A stretch of DNA of 7,670 nt, taken from positions 1-7,670 of the forward strand of contig JALUMJ010000036.1 in NCBI GenBank assembly GCA_027040375.1. Reading direction: 5' to 3'. Origin of the DNA: Campylobacteraceae bacterium. Its GTDB lineage: Bacteria > Campylobacterota > Campylobacteria > Campylobacterales > Sulfurospirillaceae. The translations under genes and the position numbers were made by a program. This document shows positions 6,393 to 7,670 of this stretch, piece by piece. Under the pieces are notes generated by a model. That model had not been told where the DNA came from. It saw nothing but the letters and a program-made list of their open reading frames with translations, and ran no database searches. The stretch's first letter is position 1. The number at the start of each line of letters is the position of its first letter.

Positions 6393-7529
6393 TCAACCGC
6401 CACTTGTTGTAGTAGAGCAAGCACTTGCTCCTCCATTTACACCGATAGTTGGCTGTATTGCCTCATTATCAACACCGCCTTCTTCGTTTATCTTTACTAT
6501 GTCTTCCCATAGTTTGCTAGCAGCTTCTTGGTATCTTTTTGCACTTTCGCTAGTTGGTTGGAAAAATGTTACTGGTTTTCCAGCGTCTCCACCTTCTCGA
6601 ATAGCTGGTTCTATTGGAATTTGTCCTAAGATTCGTGTATCAAATTTCTTAGCAAGTGGTTCAGTTGTACCTTTACCAAAAATATCATACTCTTTACCAG
6701 ACTCAGGGCAGATAAATCCACTCATATTTTCCATAATTCCAGCTATTGGAATGTGAAGTTTTTTGAACATATCTAAGCTTCTTTCAGTATCATCAAGTGC
6801 AACTTGTTGTGGAGTTGTAACACAAATTCCAGTTGTCACAGGAACACTTTGAGCCAATGTTAGCTGAGCATCACCAGTTCCTGGTGGCATATCGATAAAC
6901 ATAACATCCAAATCACTCCAAAGAATATCACGAAGCAATTGTTCTATCGCTTTCATGATCATAGCCCCTCTCCAGATGAGAGATTGTCCCTCTTCCATAA
7001 GGCTTCCCATACTCATGACTTCCACGCCGTTTACCAACATTGGTTTGACTTTGTTGCCTACTACTTCTGGATTTTTACCAACTATACCCATCATACGAGG
7101 AACATTTGGTCCATAAATATCAGCATCAAGCAATCCAACTTTTTTACCTTGGCTAGCAAGTGCTACGGCTAAGTTTACAGTAGTAGTTGTCTTTCCAACT
7201 CCACCTTTTCCACTACTTACCATAACAAAGTTTTTTACATGTGGAGCTATGTTTTTACCACTTTGTGAATTGCTTTTTTGAGCTGGTGCTTTTGGTTGCT
7301 TTATAGCTACATCTACTCTTGAAGCTCCTAAACTTGTAAGTTTAGCAGTGATTTCAGTTTTGAGCTCTTTCGCCACATCTTCACTTGATGAAACTATGTC
7401 TAATTCTACATAGACATTGTCGTCTTTTACATCTATGTCTTTAATGAAACCAAAAGATACTATATCCTTTTCAAATCCAGGATAGATGACTTCTTTTAAC
7501 TTTTCATTTACACTATTTTTATCTAACAT
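6393..7529 (-). CDS. mrp: Mrp/ApbC (Nbp35-type) P-loop ATPase, Fe-S cluster carrier
   Basis: Cytoplasmic MinD/ParA-fold ATPase that carries or inserts Fe-S clusters, probably as a dimer. It is 378 residues long (E. coli Mrp 369). The N-terminal MIP18/DUF59 domain is at about 5-78, followed by a Lys/Ser/Gln-rich linker (79-96) and the ATPase domain. That domain has the deviant Walker A GKGGVGKT at 107-114 (signature K108), DADIYGPNVPR at 135-145 and the hallmark MPPGTGDAQL at 214-223. The usual CxxC after ENMSGF reads CPES (C274...S277), so one cluster ligand is missing. The C-terminus is a small-residue tail, NGGASACSTTTSGG, with a lone C371. The ATG at 7529 has a strong AAGGAG (7538-7543), spacing 8. 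It is followed by dapD and divergent from the probable ispDF. The family is certain; cluster binding at the altered motif is open. Confidence 0.95.
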   Translation of the reverse strand: MLDKNSVNEKLKEVIYPGFEKDIVSFGFIKDIDVKDDNVYVELDIVSSSEDVAKELKTEITAKLTSLGASRVDVAIKQPKAPAQKSNSQSGKNIAPHVKNFVMVSSGKGGVGKTTTTVNLAVALASQGKKVGLLDADIYGPNVPRMMGIVGKNPEVVGNKVKPMLVNGVEVMSMGSLMEEGQSLIWRGAMIMKAIEQLLRDILWSDLDVMFIDMPPGTGDAQLTLAQSVPVTTGICVTTPQQVALDDTERSLDMFKKLHIPIAGIMENMSGFICPESGKEYDIFGKGTTEPLAKKFDTRILGQIPIEPAIREGGDAGKPVTFFQPTSESAKRYQEAASKLWEDIVKINEEGGVDNEAIQPTIGVNGGASACSTTTSGG

Positions 7530-7548
7530 TCAATATTCTCCTTAATCT

Positions 7549-7554
7549 ATTTTA
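7549..7554 (-). promoter_or_regulatory. Possible -10 box of mrp
   Basis: TAAAAT on the - strand, about 20 bases upstream of the mrp ATG and just upstream of its AAGGAG ribosome binding site. It is a poor match with no convincing -35 element. A start site here would leave a very short leader. Confidence 0.25.
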
Positions 7555-7601
7555 GATATTGGAATTTAGCACAAAAAAGATAAAAAAAAGCTTTGGTAGT
7601 G

Positions 7602-7607
7602 TATAAT
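7602..7607 (+). promoter_or_regulatory. Promoter -10 of the rightward gene (probable ispDF)
   Basis: A perfect TATAAT in GTGTATAATATTG, 31 bases before the TTG at 7639. It follows an A-rich stretch and no clear -35 box is seen, as usual for Campylobacter-type promoters. It lies in the 109-base divergent gap with mrp. Confidence 0.6.
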
Positions 7608-7638
7608 ATTGTAACACTTTAATGAAAAAGGACAAAAT

Positions 7639-7670
7639 TTGCCTGATTTGTCTCTTATTATGCTTGGAGC
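7639..7670 (+). CDS. ispDF: Probable bifunctional IspD/IspF, first 10 codons (cut by window end)
   Basis: Only ten complete codons are visible: a TTG start followed by PDLSLIMLG. The SLIMLGA stretch fits the N-terminus of IspD-type cytidylyltransferases, whose nucleotide-binding loop begins at this point. In Campylobacter, ispDF sits divergently beside mrp by recall. The fused enzyme would make 4-diphosphocytidyl-2-C-methyl-D-erythritol and then the cyclodiphosphate in the non-mevalonate isoprenoid pathway. The TTG is preferred because AAGGA (7628-7632) lies 6 bases upstream. The ATG at 7622 is in another frame and has no ribosome binding site. With so few residues the call depends mainly on gene order. 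Confidence 0.5.
   Translation, partial: MPDLSLIMLG

Noticed and set aside
7622..7670. ATG at 7622 giving a hydrophobic, Cys-rich N-terminus
   Set aside because: It lacks a ribosome binding site, while the TTG at 7639 in another frame has AAGGA at good spacing and an IspD-like start.

Overview
The window is AT-rich, gene-dense bacterial DNA with short intergenic gaps and tightly packed genes. The best fit is a member of the Campylobacterota, probably Campylobacter or a close relative. Three things support this. The right-hand block is divergent ispDF(+), mrp(-), dapD(-), which I recall as the order in Campylobacter jejuni. DapD is of the long (about 400 residue) form. Promoters rely on a strong TATAAT -10 box with no clear -35 box. 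The genus call is an inference; no species call is made.

Left part (1-2854, + strand): the 3' end of pgl, then complete edd and eda. The stop/start codons overlap by 4 bases (pgl/edd) and 1 base (edd/eda), so this is one translationally coupled Entner-Doudoroff operon. Pgl hydrolyses 6-phosphogluconolactone, Edd dehydrates 6-phosphogluconate to KDPG, and Eda cleaves KDPG to pyruvate and glyceraldehyde-3-phosphate. Most Campylobacter lack this sugar-catabolic route, so it is the main accessory trait here. The upstream genes (for example zwf, glk, pgi or a transporter) would lie outside the window.

Middle part (2857-4449, - strand): a complete ABC-F ATPase of the YbiT type, convergent with eda and separated from it by 2 bases. 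Its likely intrinsic terminator lies inside the 3' end of eda. Divergent promoters occupy 4450-4554. On the + side, 4555-4994 (possibly to 5082) holds an unrecognised, apparently frameshifted reading frame with its own promoter and ribosome binding site. This is the least explained stretch of the window.

Right part (5089-7670): dapD (lysine/diaminopimelate synthesis) and mrp (ApbC/Nbp35-type ATPase for Fe-S cluster handling) lie head-to-tail on the - strand. A 104-base gap between them contains a 5' leader hairpin. The first ten codons of a probable ispDF (isoprenoid precursor synthesis) start divergently at the right edge. Mrp lacks the second cysteine of the usual CxxC cluster motif. No tRNA, rRNA, IS element, CRISPR array or phage gene was seen.
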